Assembly (NCBI GenBank): GCA_035610365.1
Contig: CM069432.1
Location: forward strand, 83,208,520 to 83,272,519
Length of the DNA stretch: 64,000 bases
Source of the DNA: Aquatica leii
Taxonomy: Eukaryota; Arthropoda; Insecta; Coleoptera; Lampyridae
Direction of reading: 5' to 3'
Position numbers and translations under genes: made by a program. Within the stretch, counting starts at the first letter, position 1. Every line of letters begins with the position of its first letter. Below the pieces are notes generated by a model. It was given only the letters and a program-made list of their open reading frames with translations, was not told the origin of the DNA and did no database searches. This document shows positions 37,201-50,171 of the stretch, one piece after another.

Positions 37201-37479
37201 TTACGCGTCTGAATACGCCAGGTGTTTTAGCGTATAAGAAAAGTATTTTTTTGATGATTACCGTTTGAATTTGAGATTTATCTTAGTTTGCAAATGTTTA
37301 CTTTGACTGTTAATTTCATTGTATTATTTAAAAAAAAATTAATTTTTGGTTAAGGCGTTTTAACATAGGTAACCAATAAAAGATGAATCCTTATAATAAA
37401 ATATGTTGATGCTATAAAAGTGAAATGTTAAACAAGTAGTGGTTTTTCATCAACTATGTATGTGGGATCTAAACACCAG
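34218..37479. other. Noncoding stretch
   Basis: No recognisable gene. The first 120 bases contain degenerate GGATTTAC-like words similar to the repeat at 26222-26305. The rest is AT-rich with no clear repeats. Confidence 0.5.
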
Positions 37480-37566
37480 CTGATATTAAAGATGCATCTC
37501 TGATCAAAGAACAGGAGACGAAGCCGGCAGATGTTCACCTTCAGCACAGACGGCACGCGCCTACAA
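37480..37566 (+). CDS. Candidate upstream exon of an unrecognised host gene
   Basis: A GC-richer island in AT-rich DNA, ending in CTACAA before a strong GTATGT donor at 37567. Upstream is a CACCAG acceptor-like end with a poor pyrimidine tract, so the left border is uncertain; this may instead be a first exon. Two frames are open to the donor. One runs ADIKDASLIKEQETKPADVH and onward and joins in phase to LNIEMQGIVYMPDG of the exon at 63535. The other has an ATG at 37531 (MFTFSTDGTRLQ). I do not recognise the protein. If the exons do join, the intron is about 26 kb. Confidence 0.3.
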
Positions 37567-37572
37567 GTATGT

Positions 37573-40500
37573 TATAAAAGTCGATGTATATCACAAAATT
37601 TCTTATTTATTAATAGATATTCATATTAGTGTTTAAAATGCTTATTTTTATAATTGCGGAAAAGGAGTAGCCAATTTCATTATATTAAAAAAAATTAAAG
37701 TTAAAACAAGAGACGTTAGTTACAATGAAATAGATTATAGCAGCTGCTCCCTGATACACCTGAGTAAAAGTTCGTTGATAGACTGAAAATAATGTTGCTC
37801 TTATTCTTGGCACGTGGCGGGAAGTTTAACGACTTTTTGCTTATAGAATATAAGGGTAGGTGGTTGTTACCAATAAAAATGTATTCTTATTAACCATATG
37901 ATGTTTTATATTCTTGTTTTTAAAATTGTTGTGCAAAGAAAAGTTGTTATTTTTTTGTTTTAGCAGCAGCTGTTGTTCATCTTTACATTGTACTTCTTTA
38001 CCGTATCCTGAAAGTAGACACATTTATGTAAATGAAAGACCGAATATGTAGGAGTCCATAAGGATCACGTATAGTGGACGAGGTCGTGAGAACATGACCG
38101 CATTGTTTACGCTCATCTGATATTTACATCACTCTATTGATTTACATTGAATGATTGGATCATATTCGTAAAGGGAAAGCGGAGACACTTTTAATAGGGT
38201 CGATGTGACATACCTGTTATAGGATGCTTTATGCATAAGTCAATTACCGATTTATGATTGCATATTAATCAGCACACTTTTAAATCGTTTAAATTAAAAA
38301 CTACAGCGCGTGTTTAAAAGTTTTTTCTTTAGTGTACTAATTATTGCTTTTAATTTTATTTACGATGTGACTAACTACTTCTCATTGGTTTATGTTTATC
38401 ATTATAGTTCGCAGTTAATGATTTTGCATATTGGTGATAAAAAATAATTTTATCATTTCAAGGTAAGTTGCTTATTTTAATGAATACGTTATTTATAACG
38501 TTTGATGTTCAGGTGTACTGTGAAAGCCGTAGAAAACGTAGGTATCTTAAGAAGTTTTTGTCGGACCTGCATCTTATTTACATACATTTATAAAATACGA
38601 TTCTTTCAAAATTTGAATATTTATGTTTAAAATCACCATGATTTTTAAATACAGATTCAAAAAATTTTAATCGATAACATCTTTTGCTGTTGTATTGTTC
38701 TTTACCTGTTACCATTGCAGATACTATCTTAGGTCAAAAGATTAAAGATCACATTAAAATCAGCATTGAAAACGTCAAGACCTCGATTACCATTTATAAT
38801 TAAACCAATAGATGTCACAGGATATAAAAGAAACAATAGAAATAAAAATGTATGATTAAAAAATAAAAATATATGTCGTGCTGTGGTTCACATCCTCGTC
38901 TTATTTTATACACTTTAGAAGCAAATTTAGAGTTATCTACTGAATTGTTTGTAAATTTTCATTTTTTTGTGTTTACTAAAAATATCTAATCACCTTCGTT
39001 TCCGTCGTTGTATATATTAGTTGTTAATGATGTATTTCTGGGAGTCGACCATGTTCAGCTATCGTTCACGCAGGTGATATCAGGCATAAGCGACTGAAAT
39101 AATGCGGGTATATGATAAATGAAATACGTCGCGCATTTTGTATTATTACATCCTTGATATATACAACACTAAATGTATAAGTAAAACTGATAACACAAAC
39201 ATAAATTATTAATGTATCGATAAGCGGTTAGACGTTAAGCGTTGCTTACTTTTCATACTAATTTCAACTTTTAAATAATTCGAATGTTTAAACGAGTTTT
39301 TAAATCAAAGAACAAAAAAATATTTCTTTCATAATTTAATAGTTATCATTTAAAAGTGCATTTAAATGTGTATACTATTTAATAACTCTCATCGCATTTC
39401 TGTGTTCTAACAAATATCTGTAGTTAATTGTCATAAAAAGTTTAAAAACTATATAATTTAGAAATACTACTAGTAAAAATGATAGTTCTGAGTTTGATTC
39501 TTATTTAAATATAAGCTACCTATATAGGGGTTAATTTAATTGAATTAAAACTAATAAAAAAAACAGTCAAACAAGGAATATACAAGCGGTACTTATAATT
39601 ACTACGAGAAATCAGCAACAAAACAAATTGTTTTCAATATTCTAGTTCATTTTGAGATTTTGCGTAATTTGTAAAATGCAATAAAACACGTAGAAAACTT
39701 ACTTAAATTATGCAATTGATAATCAACCATTAATCGCTTTACAGTACGGTAGTAAGTGTGGCCACTATCACTATTTGTGGTGTAAAAACATTTTAATCGC
39801 TTTTCTTCCCGCCTAGTTTCCAAAAATTATAATTCTTGTTTTAGACGTTTAGCTATTTTTCATACTTTTGTAATCAGACCAGTTTGTTTACGACAAAGCT
39901 TTGTTTAATTATTTCAAAAAATTTAAAAATTAGAATCAAATATTAAAGAAAAAAAATTATTGTTTGTATTAGACGATATATTTTTAAACTTTAATTAAAA
40001 CGTATTTAACATCAATTATCTATCAACCTTTTAATTACAATTATTTTTGACGTACCGTAACCAAAACTTATGTAAAAGTAGTAACAAATTTATTAGAAAG
40101 AAAATAATTAAAGCAGTACATGAAAAGAGCAAACATGGAATTATGCAAACTTTTACACACGAGCAAACTATCTGCAGAATACATGTTCATCTGACGATTG
40201 GTACAGTATAAATGTTTTAAGTTATTCTAACTTAGTTAAAAGTACATACACCACAATATAATAAATTATTATTTTTAAAAATGCAGATGTGTTTATTTTT
40301 ATTATAAACGTATTCAATTTATTTTTTTTACGCAAATTTTCTTTAAAAAAAATTTTTTTAAATATTTTTATAGTTTCTGTAGGCAGTAAGCCGCGCACAC
40401 ACCTATAACGAATGAGCATGAACAAACGTAGACGAACATAAGTGCTTATGAATTATAGGTGTAAACCCGGCTATACGTTGTTAATGCTACAGATGAATTG

Positions 40501-43500
40501 TAGCAGCTTTGACGTTGGAGGTTTAGTTTTGGTAATTCTGTAGTACAATATTTCGTTCTGGTAAAATTAAAACGTTTTAACTCGGTAGCGTATCGTGTTG
40601 GATACTATTTACTATAACTATAACCAACTAAAAAGAGGGCCGACGCAAGAACGCATTTATGTAAAATACCGCCTCTTTGGCCGCGACTAGACTATCATGC
40701 GTTTTAGTTTCTTAACGCCACGTTTTTAATGTGCGATTTTTTATTTAAAAAAATTAGTAAACACTCTTAAAAAATAATACATTTGCGATGAAAGTACATT
40801 CTTTGTAAACAGATTTCTTCAAAACATCTTTCATTTAAATTGCCACTTGTATCTTTTTCAAACATATCGCATATTTAGTAAATAAGATAAGCACGTGCAC
40901 GATTAATGAACTAGTGCAATTTTAGTATCATATTGTTTAATATTCTTTTTACAATGCGGTTCACTGTGATTATCAAACGTGTGTTTTTCAATAGATATTA
41001 TTTCGATAAATAAAAATGTTGGTACTATATTAACTGCGCGAAAAATGATTGACGTTCTCAATTTTACGTGAGACGAGTTCTATGCATTTTAAAATTGACA
41101 CTTGCTTTTTTTATGACTTGCAATAAATATAATCAAAATATGAAATGCTTTTTAATAATAACATAGTTTTATTTGGTTGTTTTTTGCAACGTTTGCAAAG
41201 TTATCAAACCTAATTTTTTCCAATAAATTTAAATATCTTTTTAAATTTTTGGTATTTTGATACAAACTTTTATATTTCTTCTTTTGTGATTATTCCATGC
41301 ATTTGTTACACTTTTGTTTCTTGTGTGTTTTTTTTCTCTTCTCTCACCATCATCGCTTTAGTTTTTAATGTATCGGAAAAAAATTGCGGTAATAAAATTT
41401 TTGTTACTATCAATACGTAAAAGTAAAATTTATAGGAGTCTATGTACTATTTTAATCCAAAAATAGCTTTTTTTCTAGTTTGTGTAATATTTTGGATTAT
41501 AGCGGTTACTACGTTATTTAATTTTCATTTTTTGTAATTTTTTTTACTTTTACTTGTTCTTTATTTATGTAATCATGTCTACTTTTATTTTTTTTTATTG
41601 TACATGTTTGCATATTGCACCTTTTACACATATTTTCTTAAAACCTGTTCTTACATTTTTAAATATTTTTTAAGTTTTTTTTTAGGTTTTAGTTATTTAA
41701 ATTTATAAGAAAATGGTTGAGATGTCTTATATATTGGAATTCAACTTTGTTTTTTTTAATACATTCATTTCATACTCGTAAATACCTAACTCAACTTTTA
41801 GTTCTTGTTTATACCATTTTTAATGATAATACGCTTAAGTCATAAACTGACAAAAGTTGGTTTTAATTACAAAAATATACACTATTTTTGCAATAGTTAA
41901 TTAAATATGCAGTTGGCGTAGAATTTTTTATTTTTTCTAATGAAACATTTATACAACCACTGTGGACTGGCTTGAATTTTAGGTTTTTAAATATTTTTAT
42001 TTGCTCACTGACATATAATTAAGTACACAAAAAAAATCACTTTAATAGATTGATAAACATTAAGAAACTAAGAAAAGACAAAAGTACTTTCTAGTTGTTG
42101 CGCGTTGTAATTGCTAAAAAAATAATTTAATTTAAATTTACTGTATTATTATGCTTAAATATCCTAGATAAAATAGTAAAGTTTTATAAAAGTAAAGTAA
42201 AGTTAAAAAGGAAGAACAAAACCCTTTTGTCTGACCTATTCTATCCACTTGTTCAACTATGCGGCATGATTCAACCAGGTTCTTTTATATCGTAATTTTT
42301 AATATCATAAAATTATGATTTTTTAGGTAGCTAAAAACATTTGATTATAACTCTTCTGCAACAGCCAGATATTGATAATAAATAATATGATAATAGTGAC
42401 TCTTCTTTACAACTGTGCATTCACTATTACTAATGGCAATCATTAGTGAAATCTATTTTATCAAATAGCAAATAGTAACTAAACTATTGATGTCTTATTT
42501 TAGCTCAATAATTCTTCTTAGCTAAACACATTTCTTGTGAGCAAGTATTAATTCTAGCCATTATAAGCCAGTGTTAGTTTTTACTAAGTCCGTTACAAAC
42601 GTAAACTAATCTTTCCTTTTGGACACATATCCTTTAGTATGCTTATATACGCATTCAAATAATGAAATCGTTCATTGGTCAAAGGGGTCACCTAACGGCC
42701 AAGTGTTTATAAGCGAATAAAAATTAGTTCACATCCTTGTGATTTATACCTGATATTCTTTGAAACTCCTTTAGGTCCGTTCTCATGCGGACCTTGGTCA
42801 CCGAAATAATTTTGCAGGTAAAATTAAAACTAAAAAATTTAAAAAACGCTTTACAAAAGCTACCGAACCGTGGTCAGTTTAAAAGCAAATATAGTTCTAT
42901 AAAATGTATCACCTAACGTCTGAAAACCCTTCTGTACCTGTCGGTTAATACCCTACGACCTTTTGCAATCTGACCCAATTTAAATATACCCTAGATTACC
43001 TTAAAAAGGTGCATTGGTCAAACAAAAGAAGAAAAAATAAAATCTACTGGTCAGCTTACCTAAGTTATAGAAGCTTTTGTAATTTCAATCCAAAGGATAA
43101 GACGTGAATATATTATCTCTGCATATTTTTTTAGACCGATAAACGCGTTCAGGTAATTTTCACATTTAAAATGGACCATAGGCTACTTACCATAAACAAC
43201 GTTTTCTGATAGTACGTAACGAACTTTTAAATAAGTTTTGATATTTTTTTCTTAATTTTATGGGTGTTATATCAAAACTTATTTTCTTAATATTATAAAA
43301 TTAAGCAGTGCTTTCTATTTATGTTTGCCCACTTATTTATTTTAAAAAATTGTGCATTGTAAAATGGAGTATGTTTGTATTTTAATATAGTGTAACAATT
43401 AGTTTATTCAGTGCAGTTAAACATTGCCTCTATCAAATTTTAATTAGTTTGATTAAGATTTATCTTTAACGAATAGAATCTCAGTTTGAATCCCTTCCAA

Positions 43501-43560
43501 GTTTCAGTTCCAACCTTTTGACGTAACCCTTTACCAACAATTGTTAGAATAATTACTTAT
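37573..43560. other. Long AT-rich noncoding stretch
   Basis: About 6 kb without recognisable genes. A GC-richer patch at about 38040-38290 and another at 39041-39150 may be conserved noncoding DNA, but I see no diagnostic motif cluster. The small element at 40387-40473 is listed separately. Confidence 0.45.
40387..40473. mobile_element. 87-bp MITE-like inverted-repeat element
   Basis: Left TAAGCCGCGCACACACCTAT and right ATAGGTGTAAACCCGGCTA are imperfect inverted ends, with matching ACACCTATAA cores. The middle is only about 44 bases and is itself weakly palindromic. It looks like an extreme internal-deletion derivative of a DNA transposon; superfamily unknown. Confidence 0.5.
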
Positions 43561-43563
43561 GCA

Positions 43564-43585
43564 ATGCCCTCCTTCAAGAGGGCAT
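43564..43585. repeat. 8-bp-stem hairpin
   Basis: ATGCCCTC and GAGGGCAT flank the six-base loop CTTCAA. It lies in a slightly GC-richer stretch (about 43490-43720). It is not followed by a T-run typical of a terminator and is too short for a pre-miRNA. Confidence 0.55.
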
Positions 43586-43589
43586 CCCG

Positions 43590-45191
43590 TTTTATCCGTT
43601 GGTAAATGTTCGCTATCTTTATTAACTTCTAGGAAAGAGGCGGTTGATATCACAGTAAAGGTAAAGATTTGCGATGCTGTATGAAGGGATTTGTTAGCCT
43701 CAGTCGTTATCTGACTACCAAATGCTTATGACTATCTTGCTTTTAATGTGATATTTCGGGATTAATGTGCATATAAAATATTTTATTCAAAGATAAAAAT
43801 TTATTTAATAATAATGTTAATAACAATTCAATAAATACCACAAATTTAATCAAACATATTTAAAAAGAAGTGTTTTGTAGTTTTATCTGAGACACGCGTT
43901 ACAGACTCCAGATATCTCAGAAAAATGTTGGGTGAGTGTATTTATCTTAGAAACAGCAAACAAACGTAATCTATTGACGTTAAGAACGTCAAGTTAAAAA
44001 TAAAATAAAATATAATTTGACAAAATGCTTTCGTTTACTGCAACTAAGAATAACTGGTTATAAGAAGCGTTGACATTATTTACACCGTAATTTAATTAGT
44101 AGAATTATGTTCTACAAGAAAAAACCTGAATCAGTTAAACAAAAATTTAAACACTTATAACTGTCAGACCTTGTGTTTAAAAATGTATACATTTTCGTGC
44201 TGTTGCTTTTGTACCGTTTTATGAGCGGAAGTGCGATTTTTACATACTTATTCAATTCCGTACATAGCATCATTGACGTTCGTCTTAATTTTTTATTTAA
44301 AGTACTGTATAAGGTATGAAACTGTTGCTTTTAATTTCTTTGTTTCTCTGAATTAACATGCATTTTAGTTCGACTTCTTTTGTTGATTTTAACAAAAGAC
44401 TGATATTTAAAAATTTTCGCATTTTGCAAAACTATAGTTAAACAGAGTGAGTACTGTTTAATTGTTAGCACAAAGTGTATAAAGATAACAACGTTATCAT
44501 TTATTGCTTTCTCTTAGAAGATTAAATTTTATTGCTTTTTCACTCTTCTAAAAAATCTAATAGTTTTGTTTAAAGTTGTCCATTTTAAGTTTGATTTGGG
44601 GTAAATGGGTATTAGAAATTTGAAATTATTTGATTTGATTTTATTAATACATTTAAAAATTGATTTCATTTTGTTACACTTGTATTTCAAATTTTATAAA
44701 TGTATATCATTTTTTTTAAATGTTTATAATATGACAAAACTAGAAAAAGATATCGATATGCGGTTTATTTTGACTAATCCATCATTAGCCTTTATCTTAG
44801 AACAGACTCCGACCGTGCAAGCTTTTCCTGTTATATTAAAAATCTATTATAAATAGCTAAAGTCTTAATGTAATACAAATTGCTTACTTTAAGATGCTTT
44901 TACGTAAAAAGTGATACCAGTAAAGTTTAACTGAAGTTTAAAGGTCTAACAATTTTAATAAAAATCTGTCATATATAATAGTATACTTCATTACTAAGCT
45001 TGAAAGAAGGCTTTTCTCGTGCGAGAACAAGAAAAGCCCTTTTTGCCGTGTAATGAACAATATTTTTTATTATACCTGTCTAAAAAACTACAATAAAACA
45101 CAAAAATTAAAGTACGTATGTTTGAATTGAGCTTCATAAAAACATTACATATCTACTACAATTGTTTTGACGCAAAGTAATATTTTAAAAG
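43590..45191. other. Noncoding stretch
   Basis: No recognised gene. The ORF at 44605-44856 is dominated by AT-rich codons with no known domain. A 9-bp-stem hairpin (GGCTTTTCT at 45009-45017, AGAAAAGCC at 45030-45038) is the only structure noted. Confidence 0.5.
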
Positions 45192-45930
45192 ATGGATTCT
45201 ATAGAAAAAGAAGTAAAAGCAGAACTACTTCTAAAAAAATCCCAAAACAGATATGAAAAAGAGTATCGTTTGTCTTGTGAATGGCGCGAACAAAAAATGT
45301 AAAATCTGTGAGTAATGAGTTTTTTTTGTTTATTTTCTGAGCAAGCTAAACTTTAGAAACCATCTACCCTGTGGTGTCGATTCTCCATGATAAAAAGTTG
45401 TTTAGTACAATTCAGAAAACATACCTACCTAATACATCAATTATTTACTTATACTCTGAAGCATTCATTTGTATAGATTTTCACAAACAACTGCATTTCT
45501 TAAACGTTAAAGGGTTGGCTACATATATACAAACCAAATTCAAACTATTAACTGCACCACAAGTAACCAAATTAGTTTGTGAAGCCTCAGATGAGAGATG
45601 GTTATTGACAAAGATTTGCGTTTGATTTATATGTAGAAACGTCTCTTCCGATAGTAAAACTAACCATACTCGTACTAGGCACTTTTGATATTTTTTAAGG
45701 ATGACGACGAGATGATTTAATTCGTACAGAGATGATGTTGAAGTTAATAAATGTTTGCTTTTATTATTCTTTCGAGATGGCAAAAACTATAAATCAAGAA
45801 GCTTTACAGTTATAGACAAAAGTTGTCTTTTAAGCCATGTAGCATTTATCGTAAATATAGCAATTAACGTCCATAAGCACAATTCAAATTGTACTAGAAA
45901 TGTTACATTTGATTAAGTTCTAGTTAAAAA
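45192..45930 (+). pseudogene. Tyrosine-recombinase (Crypton-like) fossil
   Basis: A plus-strand remnant of a tyrosine-recombinase protein of the kind common in insect genomes. The N-terminus starts at 45192 with MDSIEKEVKAELL and continues into the core-binding region (RYEKEYRLSCEW). Farther on are a linker resembling KLLTAPQVTKLVCEASDERW and a block resembling the CRR-EL motif that carries the first catalytic arginine. Weak similarity continues to about 45930. The domain order fits a Crypton-type DNA element; I cannot exclude a tyrosine-recombinase retroelement. It is broken in many places and no terminal structures were seen. Confidence 0.55.
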
Positions 45931-46223
45931 TCAACTTCTTTTACTGTATACATCTATTCCTAAAAAGCAATGTACCGTAATCAGCTGTTTACAAGGAAAA
46001 TTTATACCCTATTTGTCATTTGATTCAGTAAACTTGAAATATAATTTGATACAAAAATTTCACAATAAATACAGTTAATTAAAAATATATAAGTCTACAG
46101 TTATAAATCACTGCAATCGATAATTAAAAATATAGCTCAATGTTTAACGCAAATAAAGATTTCGACGGATGTCAACATAAACATTTAGTGGTAAAGTAGT
46201 TTATCCTCCTGTTAGTCAAGTTG

Positions 46224-46289
46224 TATTTAGTTCTAGATTTTTATCTTCTTTAGGAGATCCTAAAGAAGATAAAAATCTAGAACTAAATA
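46224..46289. repeat. Perfect palindrome with 32-bp arms
   Basis: Two 32-base arms (46224-46255 and 46258-46289) are exact reverse complements, separated by GA. The centre reads TAAAGAAG on one side mirrored as CTTCTTTA on the other. Perfect identity over this length suggests a recent origin. It lies between the tyrosine-recombinase fossil and the Penelope-like fragment. Confidence 0.95.
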
Positions 46290-46380
46290 AACATTTAGGT
46301 TTATGGTAAAAACGCATAACATTAATTTCATGCTGCAAAAATTTCACTTTAACAAAAATGTTATCGTAACACAATTTTCT

Positions 46381-46464
46381 ATTCTGGATAATTTCCGTGT
46401 TGTCGTTATCACACTAACTGAGGTTTCGTCACATATCGCAGTATGCATTTTCAGAGCCCGTAAC
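46381..46464 (-). repeat. Repeat C, copy 1 (minus)
   Basis: Reverse-oriented copy of a roughly 85-90-bp unit whose plus form runs GGGCTCTGAA, a CTGCGA-type centre, GTGTGACGAAA, CTCAG, AACGACAAC and AATTATCCAGAAT. Its partner is 46767-46857. The two flank the GIY-YIG fragment, which suggests they are terminal or subterminal parts of the same Penelope-like element. Confidence 0.75.
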
Positions 46465-46474
46465 AATTGATTCA

Positions 46475-46660
46475 TTGCACCGTGAAGTCTCGCACCGTGA
46501 AGTCTGCCTCCGATCGATAAAACGTATTAAGGAGGATCAAAGGTGTAGTCGTCTTAATCAGTCTTCGAAGTCAGCGGTAGCGGAACACGTACTAGAAACG
46601 CGTCATCAAATTATGTTTGAAAACACTAAAATTTTGGTGAATGTTTGTAATTACTATTAA
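46475..46660 (+). pseudogene. GIY-YIG endonuclease C-terminal fragment of a Penelope-like element
   Basis: Open frame of 61 codons with RIKEDQRCSRLNQSSKSAVA, EHVLETRHQI and MFENTKILV. The pattern (basic helix, KSAVAEH, H-I-F, then I-L) is the C-terminal part of the GIY-YIG domain fused to Penelope-type reverse transcriptases, where it nicks target DNA. The GIY and YIG strands and the reverse transcriptase are absent, so this is a 3' end scrap. The start includes a 15-base direct duplication around GCACCGTGAAGTCT, so the true frame before KRIKED is uncertain. Confidence 0.55.
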
Positions 46661-46766
46661 TATTGACTGATCTAGTTTTTCTTTACCGGAGATTTGGAAA
46701 CCAGTTTTATCGATCGGAGACATGTCTATATAAGCGAAACCTCACAACGCGGGCACAATCAATCCG

Positions 46767-46857
46767 TTTGTTATGGGCTCTGAAGGTGTCCATTACGACG
46801 TGTGACAAAAGCTCAGCTTGTGTGCTAACGACAACGCGGGAATTATCCAGAATAGAA
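46767..46857 (+). repeat. Repeat C, copy 2 (plus)
   Basis: Plus-oriented copy of the unit at 46381-46464, reading GGGCTCTGAAGGTGTCC, then GACGTGTGAC, then GCTCAGCTTG and GGGAATTATCCAGAATAG. The same unit occurs as a head-to-head pair at 54428-54600. Confidence 0.75.
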
Positions 46858-47349
46858 AGTTGTGTTACAAATGTAACCCGTGGAAACACGAATACTACTA
46901 AAAATGTTATTATAAGACCGAAAACTGTTAAATTACATTCAAAGTATATTTTAGGAAAGAATTGACTCTAGCTTATGCGTCTAAAAATTATTCTTATAAA
47001 ATTAGTCGTTAGTATTGTTACCTACAATTGAGTGTCACTGGAAACAATGAAGCACGAGAAAAACGGGGAAAGATGACTTTTCATAGCTCATAAACAAGAA
47101 CAAATACATATGCTTTCATGGAGGTATAATAAATACTAAATTTTGTTTATGTATAATTTTTTTGTTAGTTGACAACGTTGTAGCAACGTGATATTTGCAT
47201 TAACAGAAGCGGACGATATTGTCTGACTTTACCGGCAACATCTGGAATCACGAAATTTTCAACAAATTTAATTTTCAAAAACCGGAACGTTAAATATTTA
47301 TTGGGTAACGCAAAAAATAAACAAAATAATGACATTGTTTTATTCCCAA

Positions 47350-47455
47350 TGTCTTTTACGTTGTGGTTTTATCCTGTCATTTTATTCAAGACTATTTTGA
47401 GTTACATGGTGTAAAATCAACTTACAACGTTCTCCGCCATTATAGTTATTTACAA
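47350..47455 (+). repeat. Dispersed repeat B, copy 3
   Basis: Same orientation as copies at 14434 and 15061. It shares GTCTTTTACGTTGTGGTTTT, ATTCAAGACTATTTTGAGTT and TATTTACAATT-type landmarks. It starts about 400 bp after the Penelope-like fragment. Confidence 0.65.
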
Positions 47456-50134
47456 TTAATGATAAGGTCGAGATAAACATTCTCTTAAATTAAAAAAAAA
47501 TTGAAGAATAGTTGCACAGTTATGCTGAGAGAGGTATAGTTATCAAAATCATCAATTAACGGAATGGCTTTGAAACATCGTTTCTATTTTATATCATATC
47601 AAACTGTATCAAAATCTAGACCAAATGTGAATTATTTACGGACGAGGTAACGTTCAAAAGTAATGAAATTGTAAACAAACATAATATGCATTACTAATTA
47701 ACTATAAATCTATATTGGATTAGACAAATAGACCTACAAAACATTATTGTGCGTGTATTGTAGTTATATTTTGAAATAAAAACTGTACTGCTTGCACTAA
47801 AAAATACAACAGGTTACATAAGAATGTTGTTTATTTTATTTAATTTTTTTAATAAATCACAGAAAAAATGTAAATTGTTTAATTGGTTGTCAATTACAGA
47901 ACTTTCGTTTAAAAACAATTTTTAATTTGCATATTCCTTTTTTACGAATAATTTACAGCAGTGTTTAAAACTTTTGTATCTCATTTTCGAAACATTTTAA
48001 CTTTTCATAAGTGGTTTGGTTTTTAATTAAAAATGCACAAATTAACTTAAAAAATGTAAACACTATTTGTGTTTTTTACAATTATTTTAGTATAATCTTT
48101 AAAATATAAACAAATAACAAATATCAAATTATATTTGATGAAAACTTCATTAGATATAAAAAGATTCTGATCAATTCTAGCTGACTTAAGGATTTAAAAT
48201 ATTTATGAAAGTATGTATACATTTAAAAAACGTAAAATTTATAAAATAAATTAAAAAAAGTAACTTGTTTATATTATATTCTTCTTAATCAAGTGCAATA
48301 ACTGTGCACTTACTTTGAACGCACTATACATAATTAATGCATAATTTTGGTATTATGTTTAAAAATTTACATTTTTATTGTACATATTTTGATTATCTAC
48401 GTATGCTAATGGATAAATTTTTATTTGGTAAAAAATTTGGCGTTCATCACACCCGTAAGAGATTTCATAAGAATCTAGATTACACTTTTCGTATGTAAGT
48501 AGAACTATTTGCACAATCGCCACTAAACTATATTAATTAAACCTATTCCCTCTCCTTCATATTGTTATGATGAAAGAAAATATGTTTTCTAAAATCACAG
48601 TGGAAGGTTTCTAAACTCTCGTAAGAAGAAAAATCCCCGTTCTGGAGAGCAATTGCGCGTAAACATTGGTAACTAATTAAATCTTACATTAAATATATAT
48701 GGTAATTTTTAATTTCTAATGTTTACGGTTCTTTGACTTGCTGCATCTCTTGTTTGTAATTATAGTTACACACGAAAATCATTTAACGTAACAGTGCTTA
48801 ACATTTTTAAAAACTGGTCCAGATTAAAAAATGGATGTATTTATTCTTTCAAAAATATTTTAACGCATTTAATGATACCATATGTGTTATTGTTTTCGTT
48901 TAAATAAAGAACATCATTTTAGCATTCACATAAAACAAAACTAGAGTAAACCTGTTTGTCAACGCCACTTGTTCTTAAAACAAAGGTGTCCATTAAGTAT
49001 TTTACTCTCCCACAGTTAAAGAGGTTGAAGGTTAATCGTAATGACACTCAAAATTGACGAGATTATGTTTTGTTCTTCATATACGGTCATTTTTATTGCG
49101 AGATAAAAATTAGAAACGCTATTTAGAAATTAGAGCAAAGATGACCATGACTTTACATAAAAATGTTGTAATGTTTGTAGTAATAACAAAAACACATTCA
49201 CTTTTATTCATAATTCATAAATTATATAAAAACCAAATTGTCATTTGGAAACGGTTAAGAGTTGTATATAGTATCATACGAACTGTTAAACTATAAATTA
49301 AAAAAGGGTTTGGTGTTGTATTGTAACTTTAACTGCTAGGGTTATTACACGAGTTAAAGGGTTGATAACTTGTTTAAATACTAGAGGTCAAGAGCAATAT
49401 TTTTTTTTATATTAGTGCCCGGCGCTGGCACGTGAAAATTGACCTGTAGTCATACCTATTTATTATTGCCCTTTAATATACATAATGACGTGTGTAATTC
49501 TAGTATTATAATTTAAGCGAGTTTTAATACTCGTAATATTTTAAGTTATTGTTAATTACATCTTGTCGCTTATAAAGATCTAAAAGTGATTTTCTAACGG
49601 AATGCGTAGAAGGGTATTATTTTAAATATTCATGGTGAAAGCCAAGAAGTCTCTAATTACTGTACTTAAATAAGAATCTGTTAATCGTTATGGTTATATA
49701 CATATTTGTTAAAATGCAAGGTCGACTGAGCTGAAGTTGATTTTAAAGAACATGCGTTCTTTTCTGTTATGATAAGGAAAACCACATTGTTATTGAAGGA
49801 TAGAAGGCAAGTTTCTAAGGAAGAATGTTTTAAGAAAATCATTTTCAACTTATTTAAAGAAACTGTCACGAAACCGTCGATAACAGAATTGTGGACAATA
49901 ACAGATTACGGTTAGCTATACTTGAGATTTATTTTGCAATAACGTTAATCTTATATAAGTCATATTATTTTCACCAATTACACAACAATCACAACCCTCG
50001 TATAGTTAACAATAGATTGTGGTGCCTGCAAAAACCATCACCTATTTATAAAGCCTCTTTAGGGATAATAAGGTCAGATTAAATAGAACAAGGGGGTGTC
50101 GGAGTCGAAAAGTTGTAGAGATTAGTAACAAGGG

Positions 50135-50171
50135 AGTGCACTACCCTTAAATTTGTTTAGGGTGATGCACT
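50135..50171. repeat. Imperfect 13-bp-stem hairpin
   Basis: AGTGCACTACCCT and AGGGTGATGCACT pair with two mismatches around an 11-base loop. No downstream T-run and no neighbouring gene explains it. Confidence 0.45.

Noticed and set aside
45009-45038. Hairpin as a terminator or histone-type stem-loop
   Set aside because: The stem sequence does not match the histone 3' stem-loop and there is no associated gene.
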